NCBI GenBank assembly: GCA_020851795.1
Contig: JADZCA010000062.1
Coordinates: 1 to 64,000, forward strand
Source of the DNA: Planctomycetota bacterium
Lineage (GTDB): Bacteria; Planctomycetota; PLA2; JAEUHO01
Direction: 5' to 3'
Length of the DNA: 64,000 nucleotides
Under the pieces are notes generated by a model, which was not told the origin of the DNA, ran no database searches, and worked only from the letters and a program-made list of their open reading frames with translations. The position numbers and the translations under genes are program-made. This document shows, in pieces, positions 54,309 to 63,330 of this stretch. Numbering within the stretch: the stretch's first letter is position 1; every line of letters begins with the position of its first letter.

Positions 54309-54626
54309 GTGGCCTTCTGGCTCCTCCAGGCGTTCACCGCGGTGCGCCTCTTCGGGTGCGCGCCGCTGTGGCTGTGGTGCTGGTGGCGGCGTCCGCGCGG
54401 CATGGTCGCGTGGATGGCGCTCGCGGCGATGGTCTTCCTCTTCTCGGACCACTTCGACGGGCTGTGGGCCCGCGCGTACGGGCTCGAGTCGCGGCTCGGC
54501 TTCTGGCTCGACCACCTCGGCGACGTCGCGTTCTACGGCGCGGTCGTGCTCACGACGATCGCGGGCTCGCGCGAGCCGGGGCCGCGGCGACGTCGCGCCG
54601 CGCGCGAGCGCGGACCCCGCACCTGA
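54309..54626 (+). CDS. Half-length CDP-alcohol phosphotransferase with complete catalytic motif
   Basis: A 105-residue protein from GTG 54309. Three hydrophobic helices (about 3-25, 33-48, 72-86) and a full CDP-alcohol phosphotransferase signature: Asp47-x2-Asp50-Gly51-x2-Ala54-Arg55-x8-Gly64-x3-Asp68-x3-Asp72. Family members transfer a phospho-alcohol from CDP-linked donors in phospholipid synthesis and normally have six helices and about 200 residues; helices 4-6 are missing here. The stop codon lies inside a REP-like repeat (54619-54668), so truncation by that repeat is plausible. It may be a pseudogene or a minimal dimeric enzyme. No strong ribosome site was seen. Confidence 0.65.
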   Translation: MAFWLLQAFTAVRLFGCAPLWLWCWWRRPRGMVAWMALAAMVFLFSDHFDGLWARAYGLESRLGFWLDHLGDVAFYGAVVLTTIAGSREPGPRRRRAARERGPRT

Positions 54627-54668
54627 CCCCGAGCTCCCGAGGTTGCGGGGAGATCACCGGACCCCGAC
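54619..54668. repeat. REP-like TCACCTGACCCCGA repeat, single copy
   Basis: Reads CACCTGACCCCGAGCTCCCG then AGGTTGCGGGGAGATCACCG then GACCCCGA, closely matching one unit plus flank of the tandem at 38886-38955. It supplies the stop codon of the short plus-strand gene (TGA at 54624) and the stop codon of the minus-strand flippase (TCA at 54654). Confidence 0.75.
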
Positions 54669-55871
54669 GTCGCGGCGGGCGCGGCGGACGCCGGCGGCGG
54701 TGACCGCGAGCAGCGTCAGCGCCGCGGCGAGGGCCGCCTTCGCGGCGCCGAGCGCGCCCTCGCGCGGCACGAGGACGAGGTCGCCCGCGACCCCGACGGC
54801 GAGCGCGAGCAGCGGCGCGAGCCACGCGGCGCGCGGGGCCCCGCGGCCGAGCAGCTCCTGCAGGCCGACGTGCGCCACGCCGGTGACGAGCGCGGCGGGC
54901 ACGAGCCAGCGCACGAGGTCGCCCGCGCCCGAGAAGCGCGCGCCGTGCAGGCCGGTGACGAACCCCTCCGGCCACGCGAGCAGCGCCGCCGCGGTCACGA
55001 CGGTGCACGCGACGGGGACGGGCCCCACGACCCGCCCCGCGGGCCGCGCCCGCCCGCTCGCGTCGGCGGCCGCGACGCGCGGGAAGAAGAGCATCCCCGC
55101 CACCCACGGCACGAAGAGCAGCATGTCGCGCGCGAGCGAGGCCGCCGCGAAGCGACCGGTCTCCGCGGTCCCCGCGAGCGCGTCGAGCAGCAGCACGTCG
55201 GCGCGCAGCAGCGCGAACCCCACGGTCGCGTGCAGCCACGCCGAGCCCGCGTAGCGCGCGGCGCGCCCGACGAGTGCCCGGTCGAGCGCGGGCGCCGGCG
55301 GCGTGCGCGCGGCGCGCAGCCCGATCGCGAGCGCGACGACCTCGGCGGCGACGAGGCCCGCCACGACCGTGGACGGCGTGCGCAGCGCGGGCACCGCGAG
55401 GACGGCGAGCGCGACCAGCAGCGTCGCGCGGCTCCCGACGGCCACGAGGTTCCACGCGACGGTGCGCCCCGCGCCGAGCAGCGCGCCGCCCACGCCCTGC
55501 GCGGCGACGGTGGCGGGGGCGGCGACGGCGAAGGCGGCGACCGCCGCCGTCGGGAGGGGGGCGAACCACGCGGGCGAGGCGAGGCCCGCGGCGACCACGA
55601 GGACGCCCGCGGCCGCGCCGGTGACGAGCGCGAGCGCGAGCGTGGTGCGCACGACCGGGACGAGCGACGCCGGTTCGCGGGCGACGAGCCAGGTGGCGGC
55701 GGCGGGCGCGCCGGCGCCGGCGACGGCGTGGAGCGCGAGGCGCAGGACGAGCAGCGTCTCGATCGCGCCGCGGGCCTCGGGCCCGAGCACGCGCCCGACG
55801 ACGGCCGAGGTCGCGATGACCGCGAGGGCCCCGAACATCCGCGCGCAGAACGTCGTCGTGAAGGCGCCCAC
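54654..55871 (-). CDS. Polysaccharide flippase-like (Wzx/MurJ superfamily) membrane protein
   Basis: A 405-residue protein with about twelve hydrophobic helices and few charged loops. From GTG 55871: FGALAVIATSAVVGRVLGPEARG at the N-terminus is the usual opening of oligosaccharide flippases. Later helices show small-residue patterns, with FVPWVAGMLFFPRVAAAD as in Wzx proteins. It would translocate lipid-linked saccharides. The last residues RRDVGVR come from the REP-like repeat. There is no polysaccharide biosynthesis cluster beside it. Confidence 0.72.
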   Translation of the reverse strand: MGAFTTTFCARMFGALAVIATSAVVGRVLGPEARGAIETLLVLRLALHAVAGAGAPAAATWLVAREPASLVPVVRTTLALALVTGAAAGVLVVAAGLASPAWFAPLPTAAVAAFAVAAPATVAAQGVGGALLGAGRTVAWNLVAVGSRATLLVALAVLAVPALRTPSTVVAGLVAAEVVALAIGLRAARTPPAPALDRALVGRAARYAGSAWLHATVGFALLRADVLLLDALAGTAETGRFAAASLARDMLLFVPWVAGMLFFPRVAAADASGRARPAGRVVGPVPVACTVVTAAALLAWPEGFVTGLHGARFSGAGDLVRWLVPAALVTGVAHVGLQELLGRGAPRAAWLAPLLALAVGVAGDLVLVPREGALGAAKAALAAALTLLAVTAAGVRRARRDVGVR

Positions 55872-55917
55872 CGGCGGCCCACCCTATCCGAGCGCCGTCC
55901 CCCCGCGCCCTCCGCGC

Positions 55918-57051
55918 CTACGACCCGGTGCCGGGGAGCGGCTTGCCGCGGATCGAGGACATCGAGACCGAGACCGTCTCGTCGGAGACGTGGTACCCGT
56001 CGCGGCCGTTCTGCTTGACGCGGTACAGCGCGCGGTCCGCGCGCTCCATCAGCTCGCCGATCACCGCGGTCGCGGTCTCGCCGTGCGTGCCCGGCGGCAG
56101 CACCGCCACGCCGATCGAGACGGTGACCGAGAGGCCCGGGCGGATGCGGTGCCACGGGCGCGTGCGGAAGGCGCGGCACACGCGGTCGGCGACGTCGCGG
56201 CCGTGGTAGGGCTCGGCCGCCACCGCGGCGATCGCGAACTCCTCGCCGCCGATGCGGGCGACGTGGTCGAGCGTGCCGACGTTCTCGCGCAGGAGGTCGG
56301 CGGTCTCGACCAGCACCTGGTCGCCCACCGCGTGGCCGTACACGTCGTTGAGCTTCTTGAAGTGGTCGAGGTCGAGGACCAGCATCGTCAGCGGCCACGA
56401 GAAGCGCTCGGCGCGCGCGAGCTCGCCCTCGAGCTTCTGGAGGAACGCGCGGCGGTTCTCGAGCGACGTCAGCGGGTCGCGCAGCGACTGCACCGCGAGC
56501 GTGTGGACCGTCTGGCGCTGCGACTTCGCCACCCGCGCCGAGATCGTCGTGGCGAGGAACGCGAAGATGACGTGCGCGGAGAGCGCCGCCACGTGGTCGG
56601 CCTCGTCGGGGCCCCCGACGTGCGGGTCGGTCAGGCGCACCGCGAGCGCGTAGCCGGCGAGCACGAGCGCGGCCGTGTAGCCCGCGCGCACCGGCGGGAG
56701 CGTGAGGCCGCCGAACACGCAGGTCCCGGCCACGAGGAAGAAGTAGGGGCTCGACACGCCGCCGGTCCGCACGCACAGCGCCGCCTCGAGGAGGCCCGTG
56801 AGCCCGAGCAGGAAGCCCTTGGGCATCGAGGCGCGCGACCCGCGCGTGCGCTCGAGCTCGACGCCGAGCGCGGAGGCGAACGCGAGGCTCACGACGGTGC
56901 CCTCGCGGAGCGGGTCCACCGCGCCGAAGCCGAGGAACGCCATCGCCCCGTGGATCAGCAGCACCGCCGCCGCCATGAGGAACGTCAGGCGGTAGTGCAC
57001 CGACCGCAGCGAGCGGCCGGCGTCGGTCTCTTTCGGGGTGGGGGGCGTCAT
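55918..57051 (-). CDS. Membrane-bound diguanylate cyclase (GGDEF)
   Basis: A 377-residue protein. About five to six transmembrane helices occupy residues 22-175 (LTFLMAAAVLLIHGAMAFLG, GFLLGLTGLLEAALCV, YFFLVAGTCVFGGLTLPP and others). A GGDEF domain follows from about 190: RDPLTSLENRRAFLQ, LDLDHFKKLNDVYGHAVGD and the active site RIGGEEFAI (GGEEF). It makes c-di-GMP from two GTP. The membrane part looks like a MASE-type sensor without a known ligand. No EAL domain is present. Confidence 0.92.
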   Translation of the reverse strand: MTPPTPKETDAGRSLRSVHYRLTFLMAAAVLLIHGAMAFLGFGAVDPLREGTVVSLAFASALGVELERTRGSRASMPKGFLLGLTGLLEAALCVRTGGVSSPYFFLVAGTCVFGGLTLPPVRAGYTAALVLAGYALAVRLTDPHVGGPDEADHVAALSAHVIFAFLATTISARVAKSQRQTVHTLAVQSLRDPLTSLENRRAFLQKLEGELARAERFSWPLTMLVLDLDHFKKLNDVYGHAVGDQVLVETADLLRENVGTLDHVARIGGEEFAIAAVAAEPYHGRDVADRVCRAFRTRPWHRIRPGLSVTVSIGVAVLPPGTHGETATAVIGELMERADRALYRVKQNGRDGYHVSDETVSVSMSSIRGKPLPGTGS

Positions 57052-57182
57052 GGCGGGTCGAGGCAGTCCCCCGGCGGGGGCGGGGGAGGCTCCCCTCTAT
57101 CGACCGCCGCGTCCCCCGGATTCAGCGGGAAACCCCCGCGTCTTCACGCGGCCTGAACGGGGTCCTGTGACATGCGAACAAA

Positions 57183-57554
57183 TCACGAACATACGGAGCC
57201 CGCGAGCCACCGGGCGTAGGCGGCCAGCGCTTCGGTGGGGCGGAGCACGAGCCCCTCGGGCACCTCGTAGGGGTGCGTGGCCGTCAGCGCAGCGAGGCAG
57301 CGCGGCAGCGCGGTCGTGGTCGTCTTGACGATCAGCAGCGCCTCGCGCGCCTCTTCGACGGCGCCCTTCCACCGGTAGACGCTGCGGACGCCCGCCACGA
57401 CCGAGACGCACGCCGCCACGCCCTCGCGGACCAGGCGGCGCGCCAGTCGCGGGGCGAGCGCGGGGGGGGCGCTCGAGAGCACGAGGCGGACGCGGGGCGC
57501 GCGCGTGCGGGCGCTGCGGGCGGGGGCGGTGCGACGGCGGGTGGGCTCGGCCAT
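57183..57554 (-). CDS. cutA: CutA1-type divalent cation tolerance protein
   Basis: A 123-residue protein with a basic Arg-rich N-terminal extension of about 20 residues, then the CutA1 core: VREGVAACVSVVAGVRSVYR, WKGAVEEAREALLIVKTT and THPYEVPEGLVLRP. CutA1 trimers resemble PII proteins. The copper-tolerance role is historic and weakly supported. The extension is unusual for the family. It is transcribed divergently from asnB. Confidence 0.9.
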   Translation of the reverse strand: MAEPTRRRTAPARSARTRAPRVRLVLSSAPPALAPRLARRLVREGVAACVSVVAGVRSVYRWKGAVEEAREALLIVKTTTTALPRCLAALTATHPYEVPEGLVLRPTEALAAYARWLAGSVCS

Positions 57555-57638
57555 GGCAGGAAGGTCCCGGGCTCGGACGGTCGATGATGATAGGTCGCGT
57601 GCGCGCGCGGTCGCGCGGGCACCGGAGGTGACCGACCG

Positions 57639-59468
57639 ATGTGCGGGATCGCGGGCGTCGTCGGCGCGGCGGCGACGGACGTCCCCGACCCCCTCGGTCC
57701 GGCGCTGGCGGCGCTGTCGCCGCGCGGGCCCGACGGCGGCGGGCGGGTGGCGGCGCGCCTCGGCACCCACCCGGTCGCGCTGGGCGCCCGTCGGCTCGCC
57801 CTCGTCGACGTGGCCGGCGGCCGTCAGCCCATCGAGCGGCCCTCCGGCGCCGTGCTCGTGTGGAACGGCGAGGTCTACAACCACGACGCGCTGCGCCGCG
57901 AGCTCGAGGCGCGCGGCGTCGCGTTCCGCACCCGCGCCGACGGCGAGGTGCTCGCCGCGCTGCTCGAGCACGAGGGGCTCGACGGACTGCGCCGCGTCGA
58001 GGGGTCGTACGCCTTCGCCTTCCTGCCCGGGCCCGCGGGCCCGCTGTGGCTCGCGCGCGACCCGGCGGGGGTGCGGCCGCTCGCGTGGGCGGCCACGCCG
58101 CGCGGGCTCGTCTTCGCCTCGACGCTCGACGGCGTCCTCGCGACGGGGCTCGTGGACCCCCGCCCCGACCCCGCCGCGATCGCGGACGTGCTGCGCGACG
58201 GCGTCGTCGGCGGGACGCGGTCGGCGGTGCTCGGCGTCCGCCGGCTCGGGCCCGGCGAGGTCGTGGCGGTCGGTGCCGACCTCTCGACGACGTCGCGGGC
58301 GGTGCCGCCCCCGCTCCCGCCCGACGTCCCGGCCGACGCCGACCCCGAGGCGGGCGTGCTCGACGCGCTGCGCGCCGCCGTCGAGGACCGGCTGCGCGCG
58401 GAGCGCCCGGTGGGCGTGTTCCTCTCCGGCGGGATCGACAGCGCGCTCGTCGCCTCGTTCGCGCGGGGCCGGGAGCACCTGCGCGCCTTCACGCTCACCT
58501 ATCCGGCGCACGCCGACGTGGACGAGGGGCGTCGTGCGTCGCGCACCGCGGCGCGCCTCGGCCTCCCGCTCGTCGAGGTGCGCTGCCCGACGGACCCGAC
58601 CGCGTGGGTGCTCGGCGTCGCGCGCGCGTTCGACGAGCCGTTCGCCGACGCGAGCGCGGTCCCGACGTGGGGGCTCGCGCGCGCCGCGGGCTCGACGGTG
58701 CGCGTCGTCCTGACCGGGACCGGCGGCGACGAGGTGTTCGGCGGCTACCGCCGCTACTGGCTCCTCGGCGCGGGGCCGTGGCTGCGGCACGTGCCGTCGT
58801 GGCTGCGCGAGCCGCTCGCGACGTTGCTCGAGAGGACGACCCCGCCCGGCGCGCGGCTGCTGCGCGCGGCGGCCGACCCCGAGGGGCTCTACCGCGGCCT
58901 GATGCGGCTGCTCCCGGTCGGCGAGCGGCGCTCGATCGCCGGCACGCTGTGGCGCGACCTCCCCGACCCGGCGCCCGTGGCCGGGCCGTCCGACCCGTGG
59001 AGCGCGATGCGCGACGACCGCGAGCGCTACCTCCCCGACGACCTGCTGGTGAAGGAGGACCGCGCGCTGATGGCGCACGGCATCGAGGGGCGCCACCCCT
59101 TCCTCGACCGGCGCGTGGCCGACGCCGCCCGCCGCCTCGAGACGCGCGGGGGCGTGGGGCGCGGGCGGCAGAAGGCGGTGCTGCGGGCCTACGTGCGCGA
59201 GGTGATCGACCCCGACCTCGCGCGCGTGGGCAAGCGGGGCTTCTCGTTCCCGTGCGACGCGCTCTACCAGGGGCCGCTGTGCCCGTTGGCGGAGGACGTG
59301 CTCACCTCCCGGCGCGCGCGCGAGCGCGGCTTCGCCGACCCGGACGCGGTGCAGCGCATCCTCCACGACCACGTGACGGGGACGCGCCTGCGCGGCGCCG
59401 TCGTGCACGCGCTCGTCATCCTCGAGCTCTGGGCCCGCCGCGTCCTCGACCGCGTCTCGTCCCTTTAG
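57639..59468 (+). CDS. asnB: Asparagine synthase (glutamine-hydrolysing)
   Basis: A 609-residue class II amidotransferase. The N-terminal nucleophile Cys2 in MCGIAGVVG is correctly placed after Met removal, with GGAGG ten bases upstream. The glutaminase domain runs to about residue 190 (VWNGEVYNHDALRRELEARG, RTRADGEVLAALLEHEG). The synthetase domain has the PP-loop VFLSGGIDSALVAS near 263, TGTGGDEVFGGYRRY and GIEGRHPFLDRRVAD. It makes asparagine from aspartate, ATP and glutamine. Length and motifs are typical. A family-B repeat starts immediately after the stop. Confidence 0.95.
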   Translation: MCGIAGVVGAAATDVPDPLGPALAALSPRGPDGGGRVAARLGTHPVALGARRLALVDVAGGRQPIERPSGAVLVWNGEVYNHDALRRELEARGVAFRTRADGEVLAALLEHEGLDGLRRVEGSYAFAFLPGPAGPLWLARDPAGVRPLAWAATPRGLVFASTLDGVLATGLVDPRPDPAAIADVLRDGVVGGTRSAVLGVRRLGPGEVVAVGADLSTTSRAVPPPLPPDVPADADPEAGVLDALRAAVEDRLRAERPVGVFLSGGIDSALVASFARGREHLRAFTLTYPAHADVDEGRRASRTAARLGLPLVEVRCPTDPTAWVLGVARAFDEPFADASAVPTWGLARAAGSTVRVVLTGTGGDEVFGGYRRYWLLGAGPWLRHVPSWLREPLATLLERTTPPGARLLRAAADPEGLYRGLMRLLPVGERRSIAGTLWRDLPDPAPVAGPSDPWSAMRDDRERYLPDDLLVKEDRALMAHGIEGRHPFLDRRVADAARRLETRGGVGRGRQKAVLRAYVREVIDPDLARVGKRGFSFPCDALYQGPLCPLAEDVLTSRRARERGFADPDAVQRILHDHVTGTRLRGAVVHALVILELWARRVLDRVSSL

Positions 59469-59699
59469 CCCGCCGAATCCACGAGCCGGCGAGGTCGGGG
59501 CGGCGTCTAGCGCCCGGGCGTGACGTGGGGCCCGGTGGCGCTTCGATGCGCGTCGCCACGCGTCGGCCGCTCCTCGGCGTGGTTCCAGAACACGCGGTCG
59601 TCGCGGCCGACGCTCGCCCGGGCGCCATCCGCGCGCCCCGACCGGGGCCTGACGTGCGTTCGGGGCTCGACCGGCCTCGCCGTTCGTGAGTTCGGCGGG
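59469..59699. repeat. Palindromic repeat family B, copy at the asnB stop
   Basis: Begins with the base after TAG. The left arm CCCGCCGAATCCACGAGCCG then GCGAGG is mirrored by the right arm (minus strand CCCGCCGAACTCACGAACGG then CGAGG), an inverted repeat of about 28 bases. Its right part aligns with the copy behind the CHAT gene (7157-7326). Confidence 0.75.
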
Positions 59700-59702
59700 C
59701 TG

Positions 59703-59757
59703 GGAGCCTGTCCCGGGAGCGGGCTCCCGGGAGGCCCGAGCCCCGCGGACAGGCTCC
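59703..59757. terminator. Composite hairpin between convergent genes
   Basis: Outer stem GGAGCCTGTCC with GGACAGGCTCC (perfect 11 bp), enclosing an inner hairpin CCGGGAGC-GG-GCTCCCGG. The right arm touches the stop codon (CTA, 59757-59759) of the minus-strand gene. Probably a bidirectional terminator. No U-tract on either side. Confidence 0.55.
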
Positions 59758-61523
59758 TATCGGACGAGGGTGGCGAACCAGGTGGCTTCGCCGGGTCGGA
59801 CGTCGCCGAGCACCTCGTCCTGGTAGCCGTCGCGGTGGAGGTAGAGGTCGAGCGGCGCGGAGGGCAGCCCGTCCACCGCGAGGACCCCGTTGGCGTCCGT
59901 CGTCCACGGCGGGGCGTCGGGGTCGGTGGGCGCGGGGGCCGCGCCCGTCCCCCCGCCGCGCGGCGCGCTGCGCACGGTCACGCCGGCGATCGGCACGCCG
60001 TCGCGGTCGGAGACGACCACGCGCAGGCGCACGCCCGGCGCGAGCACCAGCCGCGTCTCGTGGTCGCCGGCGGCGAGCGTCGCGTCGGCCACGGCCCACA
60101 CCCGGCCGGGCGCGCCCGCGTACACGTCCACGCGTCCGGTCGGCAGGTCGGCGAGCGTCGCGACGCCCTCGCGGTCGGTCCAGCCGACGCGGTGGACCGA
60201 CGCGTCCCCCACGCGGGCCCGCACGACGACGCGGGCGCGCTCGACGGGGCGGCCCTGCTCGTCGCCGACGCGCACGACGAGCCGCGCGCCCGGGGCCAGC
60301 GTGACCGCCGTCGGGGCGGCGGTCGCATCGCCGACGGGCCAGGCGACCGCCGCGGGCGCGAACCCGGGCGCCTCGACCACGCCGCGCACCGCGCGGTCGG
60401 GGGGCAGCGCGAGCGTCGCCGCGCCGGTGGCGTCGGTGCGCGCGTCGGTCGCGACGGGCGTGCCCTCGGCCGGCTCGGCGCCGGCCCCCGCGGGCCACGT
60501 CGCCGCGACGTGCGCGCCGGCGACGGGTCGGCCCTCGCCGTCGCGCACCACGACCGACGTCGCGCGGCCGGTGCTGACCGTGAGCACGGGCGGGAGCCCC
60601 GCCAGCGGCACGCGCGCCGGCGGGCGGCCCGGCACGTCCACCTCGAGGGAACCCTCCGCGACGAGGTCGGGCGGCAACGACGTCTCGAGCGCGTCGAACC
60701 CGCCGTCGGCGCGCTCGAGCACGCGCGGCGGCCCGTCGCGGGGCACGAGGCGCAGCGACCGCGCGGTGAGCGGCCGGCCGGCCTCGTCCACGAACCGCGT
60801 CGCGACGCGCACGCGCCCGCGCAGCGACAGGACGAGCTCCTCGCCCGACGCCGCGCTCACCGTGCCGCACGCCTCGAGGTCGTCGCCCCGCTGGGCGCAG
60901 ACGCGCGCGAACGGCACCGCCGGCACCCGCGCCCGGCCCGACGCGTCGGTGGTCGCCACGCTCTCGCCGCGCACGCCGGTCGCGTGGACCTCGACGCCGG
61001 CGAGCGGCCGGCCCGCGTCGTCGAGCACCCGCACGTCGGCGTGCGTGGCGTCGGCGGGCGCGACGCGCGCCGGCAGCGTGTGGCTCGGCCACCGCACCCG
61101 CAGCGTGCCCGTGACGTCGTGGGGGCGGACGTGGCGGACGCGGTCGCGCCCTGCCGCCACCTCGAGCGTCGCGTCGGTCGGCAGCGCCTCGACGTCTGCG
61201 CGCGCCTCGCCGTCGCGCACGGGCGCGAGCGCGGCCCCGCGGCCGCCGTCCACCCGCACCGCGCCGTCGCCCGTCGCGGGGGGCGCGACGACGACGACGT
61301 GCAGTCGGCGCTCGGCCTCGGGGGGCGGAGGCGTGGGCGCGTCCACCACGCGGGTCGGGTCGCGGCGCACGCCCGTCGCCTCCGACCGCGACCCGCTCGT
61401 CCCGCCGCCGCCGGGCCAAGCGCCCGGGAAGAACCGGTTGAGCGAGAGCAGCAGGGCGACCAGCAGGACGAGCGCGAGCAGCGCGAGCACGCGACCCGGC
61501 CGACGGCGACGCGAGGAGGCCAT
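59757..61523 (-). CDS. Membrane-anchored carboxypeptidase-regulatory repeat protein
   Basis: A 588-residue protein. An Arg-rich start (MASSRRRRPGR) and one helix (VLALLALVLLVALLLSL, about 12-28) anchor it with the rest outside. At least five Cna-B-like modules are visible, for example VRVLDDAGRPLAGVEVHATG, VVRDGEGRPVAGAHVAA and VRVGDEQGRPVERARVVV. The end GYQDEVLGDVRPGEATWFAT resembles the final strand of these sandwiches. Same family as the genes at 1887, 7532 and 50478. No catalytic motif. Confidence 0.78.
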   Translation of the reverse strand: MASSRRRRPGRVLALLALVLLVALLLSLNRFFPGAWPGGGGTSGSRSEATGVRRDPTRVVDAPTPPPPEAERRLHVVVVAPPATGDGAVRVDGGRGAALAPVRDGEARADVEALPTDATLEVAAGRDRVRHVRPHDVTGTLRVRWPSHTLPARVAPADATHADVRVLDDAGRPLAGVEVHATGVRGESVATTDASGRARVPAVPFARVCAQRGDDLEACGTVSAASGEELVLSLRGRVRVATRFVDEAGRPLTARSLRLVPRDGPPRVLERADGGFDALETSLPPDLVAEGSLEVDVPGRPPARVPLAGLPPVLTVSTGRATSVVVRDGEGRPVAGAHVAATWPAGAGAEPAEGTPVATDARTDATGAATLALPPDRAVRGVVEAPGFAPAAVAWPVGDATAAPTAVTLAPGARLVVRVGDEQGRPVERARVVVRARVGDASVHRVGWTDREGVATLADLPTGRVDVYAGAPGRVWAVADATLAAGDHETRLVLAPGVRLRVVVSDRDGVPIAGVTVRSAPRGGGTGAAPAPTDPDAPPWTTDANGVLAVDGLPSAPLDLYLHRDGYQDEVLGDVRPGEATWFATLVR

Positions 61524-61675
61524 GGGCCGTCACCCTACCCGCCGGGGAGCCTCGGACCCGCCCGCCCGCGACGGGGCGGCGGGCGGGCCCGCGGGCGCCC
61601 GCGCGACGGGGCGGGTCGGCGTCGAACGCCGGTCCGGCCGCCGTCGGCGCACGAAGACGCGGCCCGTGCTCGCGG

Positions 61676-63004
61676 TCAGCGCGCCCGGAACAGCGCCGCC
61701 CAGCGGCTGCCGCGGAAGTCGGCGTACGACTGGCGGCGCAGCGTCTCCGCGGTGGGCGAGCCCTTGGCGGCCTCGGCGTCCATCGTGGCGAGCGCACGCA
61801 CGGCGCGCAGGCCGCGCTCGGCGTCGATGCCGGCCGGCAGCGAGGTGCCCTCGGTCTCGCGGCGGACGCGCTCGAGCAGCCGGAGCGCCTCCTCGAGCCG
61901 GCGCTCCGTCGCCGCGCGCTCGGCGTCGGCCATCGTGCGGGAGACCCACGCGCGGGCGCGCTCGGCGAGCTGCGCCAACTCGACCGCGTCGGAGGGCGGG
62001 ACGCCGGGGGCCTCGGCCGCGCGCAGCACGTCACCCCACGCCTCGCGGACCGAGGCGGAGCGCGCGCGCTCGAGCGCGGTGGCGGGGCGGCTCGGGATCG
62101 TCGGCGGGACGACGACGGGCGGCGGCATCGCGGTCACGGGCCCCGGGGGCGGCGGCAGCGTGCGGTTCGGGACCGGCGCGGGTGCGGGCGCGGGCGACGG
62201 CGGGTACGGGGCGACGAACGGCGCCGGACGAGGCGGCGTGGGCGTCGGTGCCGGCGGAGGCACCACCGGCTCGGGACGGACGGGCGGCGCGGTGCGCGGC
62301 TCGACCGGCGCGACGTACGGCGTCGGCACCCCGCGCGGGGCCGGGGTCGCCCGCTCGGCGGGCGCCGGAGGCGGCGTCGGCGCGACGGGCTTCGGCGCGA
62401 GCGGCATCGGCGCGGGCACCGTCGGGCGCGGCGTGACGTTGGGGGTCGGCCGGGGCGCGGGCGGCGGGGCGACCGGCTTCGGCGGGTCGCACGGTGCGGG
62501 GGCCGGCGGGCGCGCCACGAGCCGCTCGACCGGGCGCGGGCGGCTGCGCTCGGCGGCGGCGACCTGGGCGAGCACCGCGTCGGGCGTCGTCGAGCCGTAC
62601 CAGCCCGTCACCCAGCGGAGGTCGGCCGTGACGAAGCCCACCAGCGGGAGCATCGTCGCGTTGGGCAGGTTCTGGGCGAACAGCGCCTGGCAGGACGGGT
62701 CGCTCGCGTCGCAGTCGTCGGCGAACCCGATCGCGCAGGCCGACATCCGCGACCGGCAGGGCTCGGAGGGGAGGATCGACGAGACGAGCGTGCGGCAGGA
62801 CCCGCACTTGTAGCGGCCCGACTCGATGAAGATCAGCTTGCCCGACGCGCGGGCGGCGGCGCGGGCCTCGTCGAGGCTGCGGTACCAGACCAGCGTCCCG
62901 CCGTCGTTGAAGTAGGGGTGGCTGCCGCCGCCGGCGTGGGCGTCGGCGGGTGCGAGGAGCCCCACGAGCGGGGCGACGACGAGGGCGGCGAGGACGCGGC
63001 GCAT
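61676..63004 (-). CDS. Exported thioredoxin-like protein with proline-rich spacer
   Basis: A 442-residue protein. Signal peptide to about residue 24 (ending DAHA). A thioredoxin-like domain (about 33-155) carries Cys67-Gly-Ser-Cys70 in GRYKCGSCRTLV, with three further Cys pairs nearby, and ends in FVTADLRWVTGWYG. Residues about 165-320 are a Pro/Ala/Val-rich spacer, and a helical C-terminal domain (about 325-442) has GVPPSDAVELAQLAERARAW and ends YADFRGSRWAALFRAR. A paralogue follows upstream at 63331. A disulfide or redox role outside the cytoplasm is likely; a partner is not evident. Confidence 0.72.
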   Translation of the reverse strand: MRRVLAALVVAPLVGLLAPADAHAGGGSHPYFNDGGTLVWYRSLDEARAAARASGKLIFIESGRYKCGSCRTLVSSILPSEPCRSRMSACAIGFADDCDASDPSCQALFAQNLPNATMLPLVGFVTADLRWVTGWYGSTTPDAVLAQVAAAERSRPRPVERLVARPPAPAPCDPPKPVAPPPAPRPTPNVTPRPTVPAPMPLAPKPVAPTPPPAPAERATPAPRGVPTPYVAPVEPRTAPPVRPEPVVPPPAPTPTPPRPAPFVAPYPPSPAPAPAPVPNRTLPPPPGPVTAMPPPVVVPPTIPSRPATALERARSASVREAWGDVLRAAEAPGVPPSDAVELAQLAERARAWVSRTMADAERAATERRLEEALRLLERVRRETEGTSLPAGIDAERGLRAVRALATMDAEAAKGSPTAETLRRQSYADFRGSRWAALFRAR

Positions 63005-63330
63005 CGGATCGGCCCTCCCGGGCCACGGTCGGGCGCCCCGGGTGGGGGTCGCGCAGCACCGCGGTCGGAGGGGCGGACGTGCGGAGGATCGCACGACCGC
63101 CCGACATCGGACGACGCCGCGGGGCCCGGGCTCCCTCGGGAGGGGCGACCTCCCTCTCCGAGGGTCGGATCGGGGCCCGCGCGCCTTGAGACGACGAGCG
63201 ACCGGAGCTCGCGGTCCGGCGCCGATGCGCGGGCCGCGCGTCGCACGCGGGGCCCCGGTGACCGGAAACGAAGCCGCCGACGAGCGCGGGGCTCTCGTCG
63301 GCGGCGGGTGCGCGGCCGCGGGCGGCGGCG
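63005..63330. other. Intergenic region between tandem thioredoxin-like genes
   Basis: About 325 bases. It holds the hairpin at 63273-63305. The remainder is G+C-rich with short dyads (for example CTCCCTCGGGAGGGG near 63131) but no repeat-family match or recognisable gene; it probably includes the promoter for the gene ending at 61676. Confidence 0.4.
63273..63305 (-). terminator. Terminator-like hairpin after the partial thioredoxin-like gene
   Basis: Perfect 12-bp stem, GCCGCCGACGAG with CTCGTCGGCGGC, loop of 9 bases (CGCGGGGCT). It lies 25 bases downstream of the minus-strand stop at 63331. No U-tract on the minus strand, so the mechanism is uncertain. Confidence 0.5.
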
